A DNA stretch of 64,000 nt from Isoetes taiwanensis. Taxonomy: Eukaryota > Streptophyta > Lycopodiopsida > Isoetales > Isoetaceae. Below the pieces are notes generated by a model. That model was not told the DNA's origin, did no database searches, and saw only the letters and a program-made list of their open reading frames with translations. Made by a program: the position numbers and the translations under genes. The stretch spans positions 1,674,001-1,738,000 of the forward strand of contig JAJEKV010000011.1 of assembly GCA_021234155.1 (NCBI GenBank). Reading direction: 5' to 3'. Shown in pieces: positions 34,398 to 45,232 of the stretch. Positions within the stretch are counted from its first letter, which is position 1; every line of letters starts with the position of its first letter.

Positions 34398-34680
34398 CTT
34401 TTCTTCTTTTTTCTTTTTTTTTTGGTATCACGTGGCGTTTGTCACATTTAAGGGTATGAACGGGACTTGAACACACTACCTTTGGAGTGGTAGCTGTGCA
34501 TCCTAACCGAAAAGGCCACGATGATTTAGATGAAACCAAATCACACGCTCCAGATCTAATAGTGTGATCTAAACGCGACTTGAACCCACTACCTCTAGAG
34601 TGGTAGCTGTGCATCCTAACCGAAAAGGCCACGATTATTTGGATGAAACGAAATCACACGCTCCAAATCTGATAGTTAAT
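34398..34680 (-). mobile_element. SINE-like element with two tandem tRNA-like heads
   Basis: On the minus strand two 113-bp units each carry an A-box-like TGGCCTTTTCGGTTAGGA (complement at about 34507 and 34620) and a B-box-like GTTCAAGTC (complement at 34464 and 34577), separated by an anticodon-arm-like CTACCACTC..GGTAG. The downstream end on the minus strand is an A-rich tail (plus-strand T run, about 34395-34423). The order head, head, body, poly(A) fits a dimeric tRNA-derived SINE transcribed by RNA polymerase III. Assignment rests on motifs only. Confidence 0.55.
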
Positions 34681-34904
34681 CATCACAGCGTTTAACGTAC
34701 CGTTTGGTTAGATTATGAGAGATGGTATGATGTAGACCATCGATCGGGGTGGAGGAACATTCCCAGAATCTCAGCCATCGATTGGGACGAAAGGAAGACA
34801 GACATCACAGTTTTATAATATAGAATTCGATAATTTTGGGCAATCTTCAAGAGATCTTAAGGACTATATGGAAACCTTGATAGAATCTTAGAGAATCTTG
34901 AAGA
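34681..34904. other. Intergenic, no gene seen
   Basis: Short AT-rich stretch without features. Confidence 0.5.
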
Positions 34905-35098
34905 TGATTTGGTTATGGCACATATAGCTGCTAGTGTGCAATAACCTTCATATGCTCTGCGCACTTTTCTATAAAAAACACAGGCCTACACGTTAATCTT
35001 AAAAGAACAAGCTCTTAGTAGTTCAGTCTTCTGGCATACCGTTCTAACTTTGCGAGGCACAAACTTATTGAATTACTGACTAGTATGAATATGGTAGC
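34905..35098 (+). mobile_element. LINE B-like reverse-transcriptase fragment
   Basis: Matches LINE B at about 24400-24610 at the DNA level: GCACATAYAGCTRCTAGTRTGCAA, ACACAGGCCTRCACGTTAATCT and CAAGCTCTTAGTAGTT all have close counterparts there. It is a short internal fragment with neither end of the element. Confidence 0.65.
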
Positions 35099-36372
35099 TC
35101 GGGGGAGTGGCCTAGATATTAATCTGGTGAATTCGCATCAGGAACTAAGTGAAAGCAAACTAACAGCAAGGCAAGGCAATAAAGCAACCTAAAAGGCTTG
35201 CTCAATAGAAAAGGGCTAAAGTCACAGGAGATATCTATAAATAGAAGCTAAACTTCAGTTACTCATATCTCTGCAACCAAGTATTCCATTGAAGCGATTT
35301 TTATAGAACCATCTTGGAGTCTAGTTTCCAAATTGGGGTGGCATTTCCCGTAGTTCATCTGTGAGGAAATATTGTCGAAAAATATGACAAGGGATCAAAG
35401 AGACTGCAAACATTTGCTCTGATTCCAAAAAAAATCCGTTATCTTTCCCAAAACCTTGTAATCTGATTATCTGCAATACCCTATCACTGACCTTGAGCCT
35501 AATTCTTAGAGTTTTCTGTTGAGAAAAGCTAGCTCGAGAAGAGGAGTTGCAAGTTGGTTAGATGAATGCAGTGTTCAGCAATTGCCTTGCTATGATTTGC
35601 CAGAAGTTTGAGTTCCATATATCTTTTGTAAGACCTAGGTTTCTGACCTAGTTTTGGTGAACTAGGTCTTTGTAGTTGAATAACTCTTATCTCCTTCCGG
35701 GCTTCATAGGTTGAGAATTGCATCCACATACTGCTATACATTGCCTCACATAATCTTCTAGAATGCCATGATGCTTAGCTCCAATATGTCATATCTTCTT
35801 AGTGTTATCCATAGCAGGGCATATAGGCAAGTGTCGTAGACCGCCTTCAATATGCGCTCTGGAAATATTTAGCTTCCACATCCACGATGGCGAGACATAG
35901 AGCTATTTCCCAATGGTCAAGCACATGCGGAGAAGAGATTTTGTATGGACTTGCAACTTCTCCTGGAAGCCCCCCCCTCCCCCCGCCCATGGGAAAATTT
36001 GGATCTGCTTGAAGGACATCTTAAATAGGGGATGGACAGAACTGGAGACACAATGCATCATCAAATAGTATGAAGCTCCATTAAAAATTGTAGCTCTTGA
36101 TTGAGGCGATTACATGAATGGAAGGAAAATAATTAAATGTAGCCTTCCTCTTCCGATCATGATAGTCCACATTTGGTCTTGCACTGTATTCATCATGTAG
36201 ATCCTCAAACTTGCAAGATTGTCAACATTTCTAAGGGCACTTACAGTTTCATCTGGATCATATAGAGGTGAATCTATGGAAGCATCCTTCTCACATCACT
36301 CAAATATATCATGCTCCAATCCATTGGAAGAGTGGAAGCGCAAGAGAAAGAGAGAATTATTCAAAGATGTAG
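35099..36372. other. Intergenic, no gene seen
   Basis: No supported coding or structural feature. A C-rich run lies near 35970. Confidence 0.5.
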
Positions 36373-36956
36373 AATGTAGTCTTAGAAAATAGGAACAGAG
36401 AAAAAATGTATTGATGAAAGGATGTAATCACACTCTGGAGTTTCTAGCATGCATCTTAAATGTACATGGGCTTCATATATTTGGTTGCAAGAATCTTCAC
36501 AGTCTCTAAATACCACAAGCACAAGATGCCTTCACCAGCACCATAGAATGCATGCAGGCATCCAGATTTATTATGAAATGAATGGATTGGAAATGATATA
36601 TTACTATATACATTACCCAATTTCCCAGATCACGATTTAGGAGGTTCGACTTCCTCGCTCTAGTCATCAGCATCATCACTGGCCTCCATCTCCATGAATC
36701 ACGAAGTGCCCAGGCCTGAGCTCTGATACCATCTTAGAAAACAGGAACAAAGAGAAATATGAAGAACAAATGTATTGATGAAAGAAAAACTTGGTTGTAT
36801 AGGCGCCAACTATAGCACAGATATATATATTTGTATATGAAAGGATGTGCCGCTCTACGTGGATTGATCCAGCCCAAGGGGCATCTGTAACTGCTAGTGA
36901 CTCTTGATCAGAGCCCTCCGGATGTACGGTGATGATGCATGATCAATACTTCAACA
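36373..36956 (-). mobile_element. Copia-like LTR with primer-binding site
   Basis: The complement of TGGTATCAGAGC, the initiator-tRNA-Met primer site, lies at 36720-36731. To its right, on the minus strand, an LTR of about 225 bp starts TGTTGAAG (complement at 36949-36956) and ends ...TTTTCTAAGA at 36732. A second partial copy of the LTR end (TCTTAGAAAAYAGGAACARAGA) lies at about 36375. The short LTR and the primer site suggest Ty1/copia. No gag-pol is readable to the left. Confidence 0.55.
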
Positions 36957-37875
36957 TATAGTTCATGAAAATTTTCACCATATATAGAAACCCTTACTAT
37001 TTTCAACATTGTTCAAAACCCTTCTTATTTTCTAATGGCATTTGGAACATAGAAAGAGGTTCCATTTAAATTCAAATTTGAATTTTGAATTCTAGGACGA
37101 TGTGCTACTTGATGGACATGCCATTGTAATGGATTCCGCACATGGACAATTGAATTGGGCTCAACTGTTTTTTACGTTGAGTAAAAGCCCTTTTGTGCTT
37201 TTTTCTGAATGGTCAAGCAGGCCTCCATGCTTCGCGCAGCTTTCTCATTAAGGAAAAATCCCAAAAGGGCTTTCTCTTATCCGAATGCTCTTTGTGTTAA
37301 GATAGATGTTATTTTAAATTGGATGCTCCTTAAGGTAACCTAGCTATAAGATTTTACTTCACGCATTCCATTAAGTAAAAATTAGCATAGCGGAAACGGT
37401 GATCAACTTCCATGGCTTGCCCACCTTTAAACAGATCTCTGACCCTTCATAAGATGGGGAAAAGAAGATAAAACCATTATAAATAAGGGTAGCATAAAAA
37501 AAATGTTCATAAAGGGCAAAAAAAAAACAACCGAGGTTGGGTGCACTACTAATATCAAACCTGCTAATGCAATACATCTTCGTAATTGATTTCTATTCGC
37601 AAGGGTGCAAATCACACTAGGCATTTATATAAAGATAACCTTCATTTTCTCTGAAAGTGGAATATAAGGGATTGCATGTAATGTAAGAGGAAATGTGTGC
37701 TTCCAAGGTTTTGTAGGATGCCGGGAACATTCTCCTACGTTTAGAATTGCTTCAGAATGTGCAGAAGTTGAATTTGCATTCTTGCCCGGTGTTTTTCTGC
37801 CTATAGGACAGATGGGTGCTATAATCGAGGACCATGGGATTCCCATTATTGGATCATTATCCTTATCCGACAATA
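36957..37875. other. Intergenic, one protein-like open frame
   Basis: An open frame at 37695-37913 reads VEFAFLPGVFLPIGQMGAII and looks somewhat protein-like, but no family is recognised and its end runs into the adjacent repeat. No other feature. Confidence 0.3.
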
Positions 37876-38155
37876 ATCAATGGGTTTTGGATCTGGGTGG
37901 GGTTCACCCCTAACCGATGGCTTGACCCGGATGTTTTCTTCATTTTTTTCCCACCCCATGGTTGTCAGTGGGTTTTGGGTCTGGCTAAAGTCTGCCCATA
38001 ACCAATGGCTTGGCCACTAGACCCATATTGCGATAGACTCGTTTTTCATAATTTTTTTTCTTTTTTCTTTGTCCCTTTTTTTAACCTTATCCATGATAAT
38101 CAGTGGTTTGGGGGCCTGGGTGGGGGTCGCTTATAATCGATGGCTTGATCACAAA
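37876..38155 (+). repeat. Three-copy diverged tandem repeat
   Basis: The motif CARTGGGTTTTGGRTCTGG...CCTAACCRATGGCTTG recurs at about 37877, 37967 and 38098, separated by T-rich spacers. Confidence 0.6.
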
Positions 38156-38727
38156 ATTGTCATCGTGATGGATCATATTATATCGCCACGTCACAGCACA
38201 TGTCATCGAGATGACATAATCTATGGCTTAACGTGGCATATATTATTTTAGAACATCACATTCTCCCCACCTTGACTTGATGATGTCCTCAGCATCACAC
38301 GCCTCCCCACCTTGAAATCCTGCATCAACCTGACAATATTTTTATTTAGGTACTTATTAAGTTATACAAGATTTAAGGCAATGCATACCATTCAAGATAA
38401 CGCTTAATAAGAGTTTAACAAAATTGTGAGGCTGCTAAGGTAAGCCCTATCACAGTTATTAATAACAACCAACAAGGTTGGAGTCTCCAAAACTTCCTCC
38501 GGGTTTGGAGTTTGTTTCTTTAATAAACTTACATGGAAGACCTTATGAACCTTTACAGGCGATCAAATTGGCGCAAACGATCAAATTGGCACCTCTTAAA
38601 AAACCTAACCGACCAGACTTGAGCATCGAGAGTGATGTCCCGTCCCAGCATCAAATTGTACCATCGTGAGCATCCCAGGCATAAATAAAAGAATTTTTAA
38701 GCACCGAATTGTATCAGAGTATCCCAA
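38156..38727 (+). other. Probable 5' flank or leader of LINE D
   Basis: Contains two CTCCCCACCTTGA words (38263 and 38300) and a partial duplication of GATCAAATTGGCGC. No ORF is supported. The true 5' end of LINE D cannot be set. Confidence 0.35.
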
Positions 38728-39504
38728 TTGTCAACATACTGTGGACAAATGGATAGAAGAGCGAGTCGTGTTCCAAATCTGGGTCTCTCTCTTAGACCTA
38801 GCCCGCTTAAAGCCCCACTCAAAGCACTACCTATGGTAGCACAGACACCTGGGGGCACCAATTGGACATACCAGGATCCAGATACTTATGAAACAGAACT
38901 TATCCAGTTCTTATTGGAAGAGCTTAGAGAAAGCAAAGAAAATATGGCTATGCTAGAAACACAGAGTAGAGAGCTGCAAGAACAAAATCAAAAGCTTTTG
39001 ATGTTACAAGAAGAGCAAGGTAGAGATGTCAAACATATTTTGGAAATTATTTTTAATTCGCAAGCATTCCAAGAACCTCAGGAAGAAAATTGATAACTTC
39101 TTAAACGAGAAGGCAGAAAGGCAAAAGAAAGAATGCAATCTGAAAATCACCGAATTACAGGAGGAAGACGTTATGCAGACTGTAACAGAATTTTCAAGAC
39201 AACCATGCACTTACATGAACCAGAGGTACATGAAGCCTACAGAATTGGTAAGATGGCATACAAAAATAGACCTGTCATTGTTAAATTCGCAAGCAAAGCT
39301 GCCAAAGAGAGGGTGCTTAAGCACCGAATCCATCTCAAAGGAGAGAAGATCTGGTTAGATAATGACTGGACACAGAGACAGTTAGAAACTAAAAAGAAAG
39401 AATGGGCTAAAGTAAAACAAAACCGCGATGATGGATTTTGGGCATTCATGAAAGGAGAAGTGGGTGTCTTGACAAACTACAGGTACTCTCCAAAGAACAA
39501 TTAG
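38728..39504 (+). pseudogene. LINE D ORF1 protein (coiled coil plus RRM-like region)
   Basis: The N-terminal part (38728-39060) is a disordered Pro/Ser region followed by a Glu/Gln/Leu-rich coiled coil (LLEELRESKENMAMLETQSR). A middle segment (about 39063-39190) is in another frame (LNEKAERQKKECNLKITELQ), and the last part (39190-39504) returns to the first frame with PVIVKFASKAAKERVLKHRI and a KGEKIWLDNDWT segment, the C-terminal RNA-binding layout of L1-type ORF1 proteins. Two compensating frameshifts and a TGA/TAA pair at 39091-39096 break it. In an active LINE it would coat the element RNA. Confidence 0.7.
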
Positions 39505-39520
39505 GAATTAAAGACCTTAC

Positions 39521-40334
39521 GTGTCTGTACCTATTGGAGGTTTTAGTGACATCAAATCAATTACAGCAGAAATATTTTGGGAGAAAATAGATTTGTTGCT
39601 CTTAGTGGAAACATGGGCACACGAAGCGAGGAATCTGCCTACACAAAGCGGTTTCCAGTTAATTAGCACGACATCAAAGGAACGACCGTTAGGATTGGGT
39701 AGAGGGGAAGGAGGCTTAGCATGCTATCCTAAATCTGGATTTGTCCTTTTAATCAGTATCAAAAAGACATGTGAGCATCTACAATATATGTGGCTAGAAA
39801 TAAAGAGTCAGCTATGACAATTTTCTTATGTTTGTGTTATTTTGCCCCATTGCAAGCCTCAAAGATTTACAAGCATGAAGGACTTCCACAGCAAGATCCG
39901 TTTGTCCATTTAAGTGCAGACATTGCTCTATTTTCACAGCTTGGATCAGTAATTTTAACAGGAGATTTTAATGCACGCACAGGAAATTTGCAAGCATCAT
40001 GGCAAGTGGCTGAAAGCAAGGATCCTTTATGGATCTGTGAGAAGGAAGCATGGGAGATAGCAAGCAAGGATTGGCAGAGACAAACATTAACACAATGGGT
40101 AAGCATCTACTTTCACTATGCAATTGCTTTGATTTGCTACTGTTAAATGGATGCCTGAGATACCCGCTATCACATACTTTTATAAATAAGATGACGAATG
40201 GAAACAGTGTTGTAGACTATGTAGTGACAGATGTACACACAGCAGCGAGGCTGATAAGTGAATTTATAATGGAAGAATGCCCAGAATCAGAGCATTGTGC
40301 ATTGCTATTTAAGCTGAAAATAGGAAGGCAATAA
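39521..40334 (+). pseudogene. LINE D endonuclease
   Basis: An APE-like endonuclease spread over three frames: LLLLVETWAHEARNLP (39590-39640), GEGGLACY, then GSVILTGDFNARTG (about 39945-39990), SVVDYVVTD (40205-40235) and SEHCALLFKLKI (about 40288-40330). These are the expected Glu, GDFN, SxxDYV and SxH catalytic blocks in order. Frameshifts near 39800 and 40100 inactivate it. Confidence 0.75.
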
Positions 40335-40656
40335 TTTCATAGATAGAAACAGAAACAGAAATGCCACTCAAACAGCAAATTGAATATGTTGTTAGACTAT
40401 GCTAAGTGTGACATATATGCGCAAGCTATGACAGAAGCTCTTAAAACTTGGAATCCACCTGGTGATGTGCATCTTCGCTGCTGGAATCTGCAAAATATAA
40501 TACTAGATACTGCAAGAGATATTTTCTCTACACAAGACGAAAAGAAAAGAAGAGATAAACTTTGGTTTGATGAAGAATGTCAGATAGCGAGAGGGAAATT
40601 TAAGATATTATTGGGGCTGCAAAAGAAAGAGCACTTAAAAGAATACCGCAAGTTAC

Positions 40657-41238
40657 TGTTAGTCATGTACATCCTGGTACAGGACTATTCATGAACACCA
40701 CGGATCAGGGCAGGAATAAGGCACCAGATCAAGGTCAACCATCAGGACGTAGACCCCCTCCGAAGACCACGCCGAAGACCACGACAAAGACCACGCCAAA
40801 GAAGAGACAGAAAACAGATTAATGACGGCCATGCAGCAGTACAGTCAGCACTTAGCGTGATTCCAGGCATATAAAGAAGGCACTGCAAGATTTCCAGAAA
40901 ATCAGGCTTTGATTCAGGAGTTGGTAGCGAGATCTGTCAAACGTCTATTTTGGGCCCAAGGACGTTGTACTATATATATGAGTAGAGTTAGAACTCAGGT
41001 TTTTAGATGAGTTCTAGTCCTTGTCTCTAGTCTTTCTCTCGATTTCTGAGAGCTCATATACACTCAGTGATATCAAGGAAGCATCGTTATCTTCATTGTT
41101 TGTTGTTGTCTTTCCTGCTTCTCTCTTTCTGTTCCTTTGCAAAATCCCGCGTGACACTCAGCCAGGATTTTCCTGTTTGATCCAAGGGTCCTCACAGAGG
41201 GTTGTCTTACAGGAGATCCCGAACCCAGACCCTAAATA
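40657..41238 (+). repeat. 5' LTR of the nested element
   Basis: 582 bp, with a hairpin at its start (one mismatch in this copy: AGTCATGTAC against GTACAGGACT) and a TATATATA promoter-like run near 40970. It is slightly longer than the 3' LTR because of a 14-bp segment near 40868. Confidence 0.85.
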
Positions 41239-41239
41239 C

Positions 41240-41260
41240 TGTCGCGGCTGCCGGGTCTGA
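41240..41260 (+). promoter_or_regulatory. Putative primer-binding site
   Basis: TGTCGCGGCTGCCGGGTCTGA starts one or two bases after the LTR. From memory it resembles the tRNA-Asp type primer site (TGGCGCCGTTGCCGGGGA), with several mismatches. A search against plant tRNA 3' ends would settle it. Confidence 0.4.
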
Positions 41261-41285
41261 TTTTTCTTCTTTCCTTCTCTTCACT

Positions 41286-43114
41286 ATGTCTGCTCGTGCT
41301 TTCACTCCTGAAGAACTTCTTTGCCAAACAGCGGCTCGCTTGGAGCGCCATCAGCGTCGCGAAGCTGCTCGAGACATGTACGACACTGATTATGATATTG
41401 AAGAAGGTCGTGTCCGCTCAAGAGCACAGTCGACACCGCCTACTCCTCGTGTTCATTCTCACCCAGGGTCTCCCCCTGTGTGTAAGCATTGCTCTCAACC
41501 CCAGTCGCCATATCATACACTCGTTCAACCCACTCCTCACTATTTCCAAACTCCGGAAAGAACCTACATTCATATCCCCTCATGGCACACCCCCTACCTT
41601 CGCAACCTTCTCCTCCTGCCGGGATGGGCTACCCACATGTCTCTTTTGGCCCTCCCCACGTCCATGAGTATCAGAATTCCCCGTCTTTTCAGGATGCCCT
41701 TCCTGTCTACAATCTTACTGATCTCAAGCTTAATGAAGAGGGCTCCCATGGTCCTTCGCCACTGGATGCTCCTTTCTCTGGCCCTCCGGGTTTTTCTGTT
41801 CCTATGCCGCCTTGTTCCCAGCCCACGGCTATCCCACAGAACTATGTTCCTGCTTATGCTCCACCTGCCTATGCACAAGGACCGCCTCCCTCTCCTGTTC
41901 AAACTCTCAAGCTCACGTATCTCACCTTTGGAAATATTAAAGGGAAGCCTCTGGATCAAAGTGCCCAAGCTCACATGGAATTTGAGGCATTGGCCATTCT
42001 CAATGGCCACGCTCAACCTCAATTCAAGTTCCACATCTTTTCTACCACGCTGCGAGGCGCCCCTCATCAGTGGCTCATGGCCAACAAAAGCCACTGGAAA
42101 CAAAACTGGCAAGAGATGAAAACTGCATTTCTCTCTCATTATGGCACCACAGACGATGATCAACTCCTGCTCAAGCAACTCAATGATCTTCAGCAACAAC
42201 CCATGGAGTCTGCGCGTGATTTCACGGATCGCCTTCACATTCTGGTTAGCAAGCTCCGGGAGTACCCCACGCAAAGCCAGATTCTCGTCTGGTTTCTGCA
42301 AGGACTTCCTCCTGCCATTCGTCTCATGACCGAGTACTTGCGTCCCAAGGCTTTGGAGCAGGCTATCGAATTAGTCAATCACTCAGTCAACATCTCCTCA
42401 CAAGGTGTTGCCCTCACGGAACTACCTTTCATGCCCCCCGTCATGGTTCCTCAGAATGCGGTTCAGCCTCAACAAGTTGCTCCTCAACGCACTCAGATCT
42501 GGTGTCACATCTGTAAATATCAAGGTCATCTTGCCAATGAATGCAACTCCACCAATGGTCCTCCTCATTGTAAACGGTGCAACATGTGCAATCATGCCAC
42601 GGAAGAGTGTACTCATTCTCATCCGACACCCTTCAGACAGAAAATGGTTTTTTAGGTGCAAACCGCGCCACAGCAACAACAATCGTATCCACCTCAGCAA
42701 TATCAACAAGCTCAGCAACCTCAGCAATATCAACAATCTCAGCAACCTCAGCAATCTTGGGGTCAAGGCCCCCGTCAACCTTTTGATCCTTCCAAGGCTC
42801 AGTGTTATCATTGCCAAGAATGGGGTCATACCACCACGGCATGCCCTCAACTTCCTCAAGTCCAAGTTCAACTTCCTGGAACAAATCAAACTGCTTCAGT
42901 CCGACTCACGACTTATCAAACTATGGGTTGCCAATGCAAACAAGGCCCATGTCCTGTTCTGAAAAAGCCACCACGGCCACCTCAACAACAGAGACCTCAG
43001 CAAGCAGCGTCGTCCTCCACTCCTCTGGATCAACAAGCTCAAGAAGAAATTTACCAGACTCTCAATCCTCCGGTACAACAGTCAAATTGGGTTGGTTATG
43101 AGGCGTGGCTGTGA
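41286..43114 (+). pseudogene. gag polyprotein with three zinc knuckles, broken
   Basis: Starts at ATG 41286 (MSARAFTPEELLCQTAARLE), moves to another frame near 41580, and continues through a Pro-rich linker to a retrotransposon gag core (HQWLMANKSHWKQNWQEMKT, then FLSHYGTTDDDQLLLKQL). Two CCHC knuckles follow (WCHICKYQGHLANEC and HCKRCNMCNHATEEC). An in-frame TAG at 42653-42655 interrupts it. After the stop the same frame gives a Gln-rich spacer and a third knuckle (CYHCQEWGHTTTAC), ending at 43114. Gag would form the virus-like particle and bind RNA. One frameshift plus one nonsense codon suggest a decayed copy. Confidence 0.75.
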
Positions 43115-44640
43115 TCAAGAACAGTTGGGCTGTGGACGGATCATCTGTGTGGATGCGTGAGAGGTAATCGGGCACAACATGAGATTTTCCTGCCTTGTGA
43201 ATGATTTCGAAGAGAGTGAACTCTTGCAGAAGTAGGACCCAATGAGCAATGCGACCCGTGGGCGTGGCCTTGTTGATCAAATAGAGAAGAGCTTGATGAT
43301 CAACAAAGAACTTGATCTTGCTTCCCAACAAATAATGACGGAAGCATTGGACACAGAAAACTAAGCCCAATGCTTCCCGCTCTGTGGCAGAATAATTTCA
43401 CTCTGCAGGATTGAGTTTTCGGCTAGCATAGCGGATGGGTTTATCCGTGTGCTCATCATATGCCTGAGAGAGAACAGCACCAATGGCAAATGCCAAGACA
43501 TCCACATGAACATGAAAGGGCTTGTCCCATTGAGGGGGAACAAGGACCGGTGCCTAAGTAAGCAAAAGCTTCAGCTTCTGGAACACTGCCTCCGCCTGAG
43601 GATTCCAAGCCCAAGAGGATTCGTCACCTGTGAGCTTATGAATGGGATCAGCGATGGCAGTGAGTCCAGGAATGAAGGTGGCATAATAATTGACCTTACC
43701 CAGGAAGGAGCATGTCTCTTTAACGTTGGTTGGTGCATGTGCTTTCAGCACGCAACTGATTTTTGCAGGATCCGTGGTGATGCCTTCTTTACTAACCACA
43801 TGACCCAAAAGAACACTATAGGTGACACAAAAGGTGCATTTCTCTGGATTGAGACTGATACCTGACTCATCACATTTTTGAAAAACCAGCTCTAACTTCT
43901 CCAGGTGGTCATCCATGAAGCTGTAGGCAGAGAAATCATCTTGAAAGATTTGGAGAAAGGATTTATCTTTCATGTAGTCTTGAAAAACTGACAGCATGAT
44001 GCGTTGAAATGTTGATGGAGAGTTGGATAACACAAAAGGAACCACCTTGTAGGCAAAAGTGCCCCATGGCGTGGTGAAGGTGGTTTTGAGTTGATCTTCT
44101 TGTTTGATGGAGATTTGATTGTATCCAGCCATCCATGAAAGAGTACATCTTGTGACCAGCAACCTCTTCCAGAACCTGGTCTGTGAAGGGTAGCGGGAAA
44201 TGATCTCGTTCCGTGACCTGATTTAATTTCTTGTAGTCCACACAAACACGGATTTTTCCATTATGCTTGAGAGCAATGACAATGGGGCTCACCCACTCTG
44301 AATGTTTGACCTCATAAATTAAGCCAGCAGCCAGAAGCTTGTCAATTTCAGCTTTGACGTGGTGATGATAATTGGGGTTGAGCCAGTACTGTCGTTGCTA
44401 GATTGGGCGTGCATCAGGTTTAGTGGGAATGGTGAGTTCCCCTAACTCTGTTTTGATACCCCGAAGGTCTTTATAGCTCCACGCAAAGATATGTTTGAAT
44501 TTTTTATTGGCAGCCAAGCGAACTGAAGTTGATTTTCTCCAAGGTCCACGACTTCCACATCAGGAGTTTGAATGTGGGGAACAACCTCCATGTCCTTAAC
44601 AACATGAGCAGGTGGTTGGAGCATCACCGGAGGTGCCCCT
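43115..44640 (-). pseudogene. Inverted reverse transcriptase-RNase H segment of Ty3/gypsy type
   Basis: On the minus strand, from 44640 downward: KHIFAWSYKDLRGI (protease-RT linker), HHHVKAEIDKLLAAGLIYEV, WVSPIVIALKHNGKIRVCVD, YKKLNQ, then LQIFQDDFSAYS (active site, FxDD rather than the usual YxDD), KCTFCVTYSVLLGHVVSKEG, NYYATFIPGL, and an RNase H end, FFVDHQALLYLINK, to HVVPDYLSR near 43110-43150. Order and spacing are normal for Ty3/gypsy, but orientation is opposite to gag and the LTRs. The inversion ends close to the gag stop and just before the polypurine tract. Several stops are present. Confidence 0.8.
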
Positions 44641-44664
44641 GAGTGTCATTTAGTGGGGGGGGAG

Positions 44665-45232
44665 TGTTAGTCCTGTACGTCCTGGTACAGGACTATTCAT
44701 GAACACCACGGATCAGGGCAGGAATAAGACACCAGGTCAAGGTCAACCATCAGGAAGTAGACCCCCTCTGAAGACCATGCCGAAGACCACGACAAAGACC
44801 ATGCCGAAGAAGAGACAGAGAACAGATAAATGACGGCCCTGCAGCAGTACAGTCAGCACTTAGCGTGATTCCAGCACTGCAAGATTTCTGGAAAATCAGG
44901 CTTTGATTCAGGAGTTGGTAGTAAGATCTGCCAAACATCTATTTTGGATCCAAGGTCGTTGTACTATATATATGAGTAGAGTTAGAACTCAGGTTTTTAG
45001 ATGAGTTTTAGTCCTTGTCTCTAGTCTTTCTCTCGATTTCCGAAAGCTCATGTACACTCAGTGATATCAAGGAAGCATCCTTATCTTCACTGTTTGTTGT
45101 TGTCTTTCCTGTTTCTCTCTTTCTGTTCCTTTGCAAAATCCCGTGTGACACTCAGCCAGGATTTTCCTGTTTGATCCAAGGGTCCTCACAGAGGGCTGTC
45201 TTACAGGAGATCCCCAACCCAGACCCTAAATA
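44665..45232 (+). repeat. 3' LTR of the nested element
   Basis: 568 bp, preceded by GGGGGGGGAG. It begins TGTTAGTCCTGTACGTCCTG; the perfect 10-bp start hairpin is 44669-44694. It is followed directly by resumed LINE D sequence. Confidence 0.85.

Larger units (their letters stand above)
40657..45232 (+). mobile_element. Ty3/gypsy-like LTR retrotransposon with inverted pol, nested in LINE D
   Basis: Two direct LTRs (40657-41238 and 44665-45232) differ mainly by transitions and one small indel. A primer-site-like sequence follows the 5' LTR, gag is on the plus strand (41286-43114), and a G-rich polypurine tract (44654-44664) precedes the 3' LTR. Between gag and that tract, about 43115-44640 encodes reverse transcriptase and RNase H on the minus strand. 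LTR termini are TGTTAG...AAATA. The flanks share only TAC, so the target duplication is short or eroded. No protease or integrase is legible, so the copy is non-autonomous. Confidence 0.85.

Noticed and set aside
41594-42301. 235-codon minus-strand frame across gag
   Set aside because: Antisense shadow of the gag coding region with no recognisable motif.
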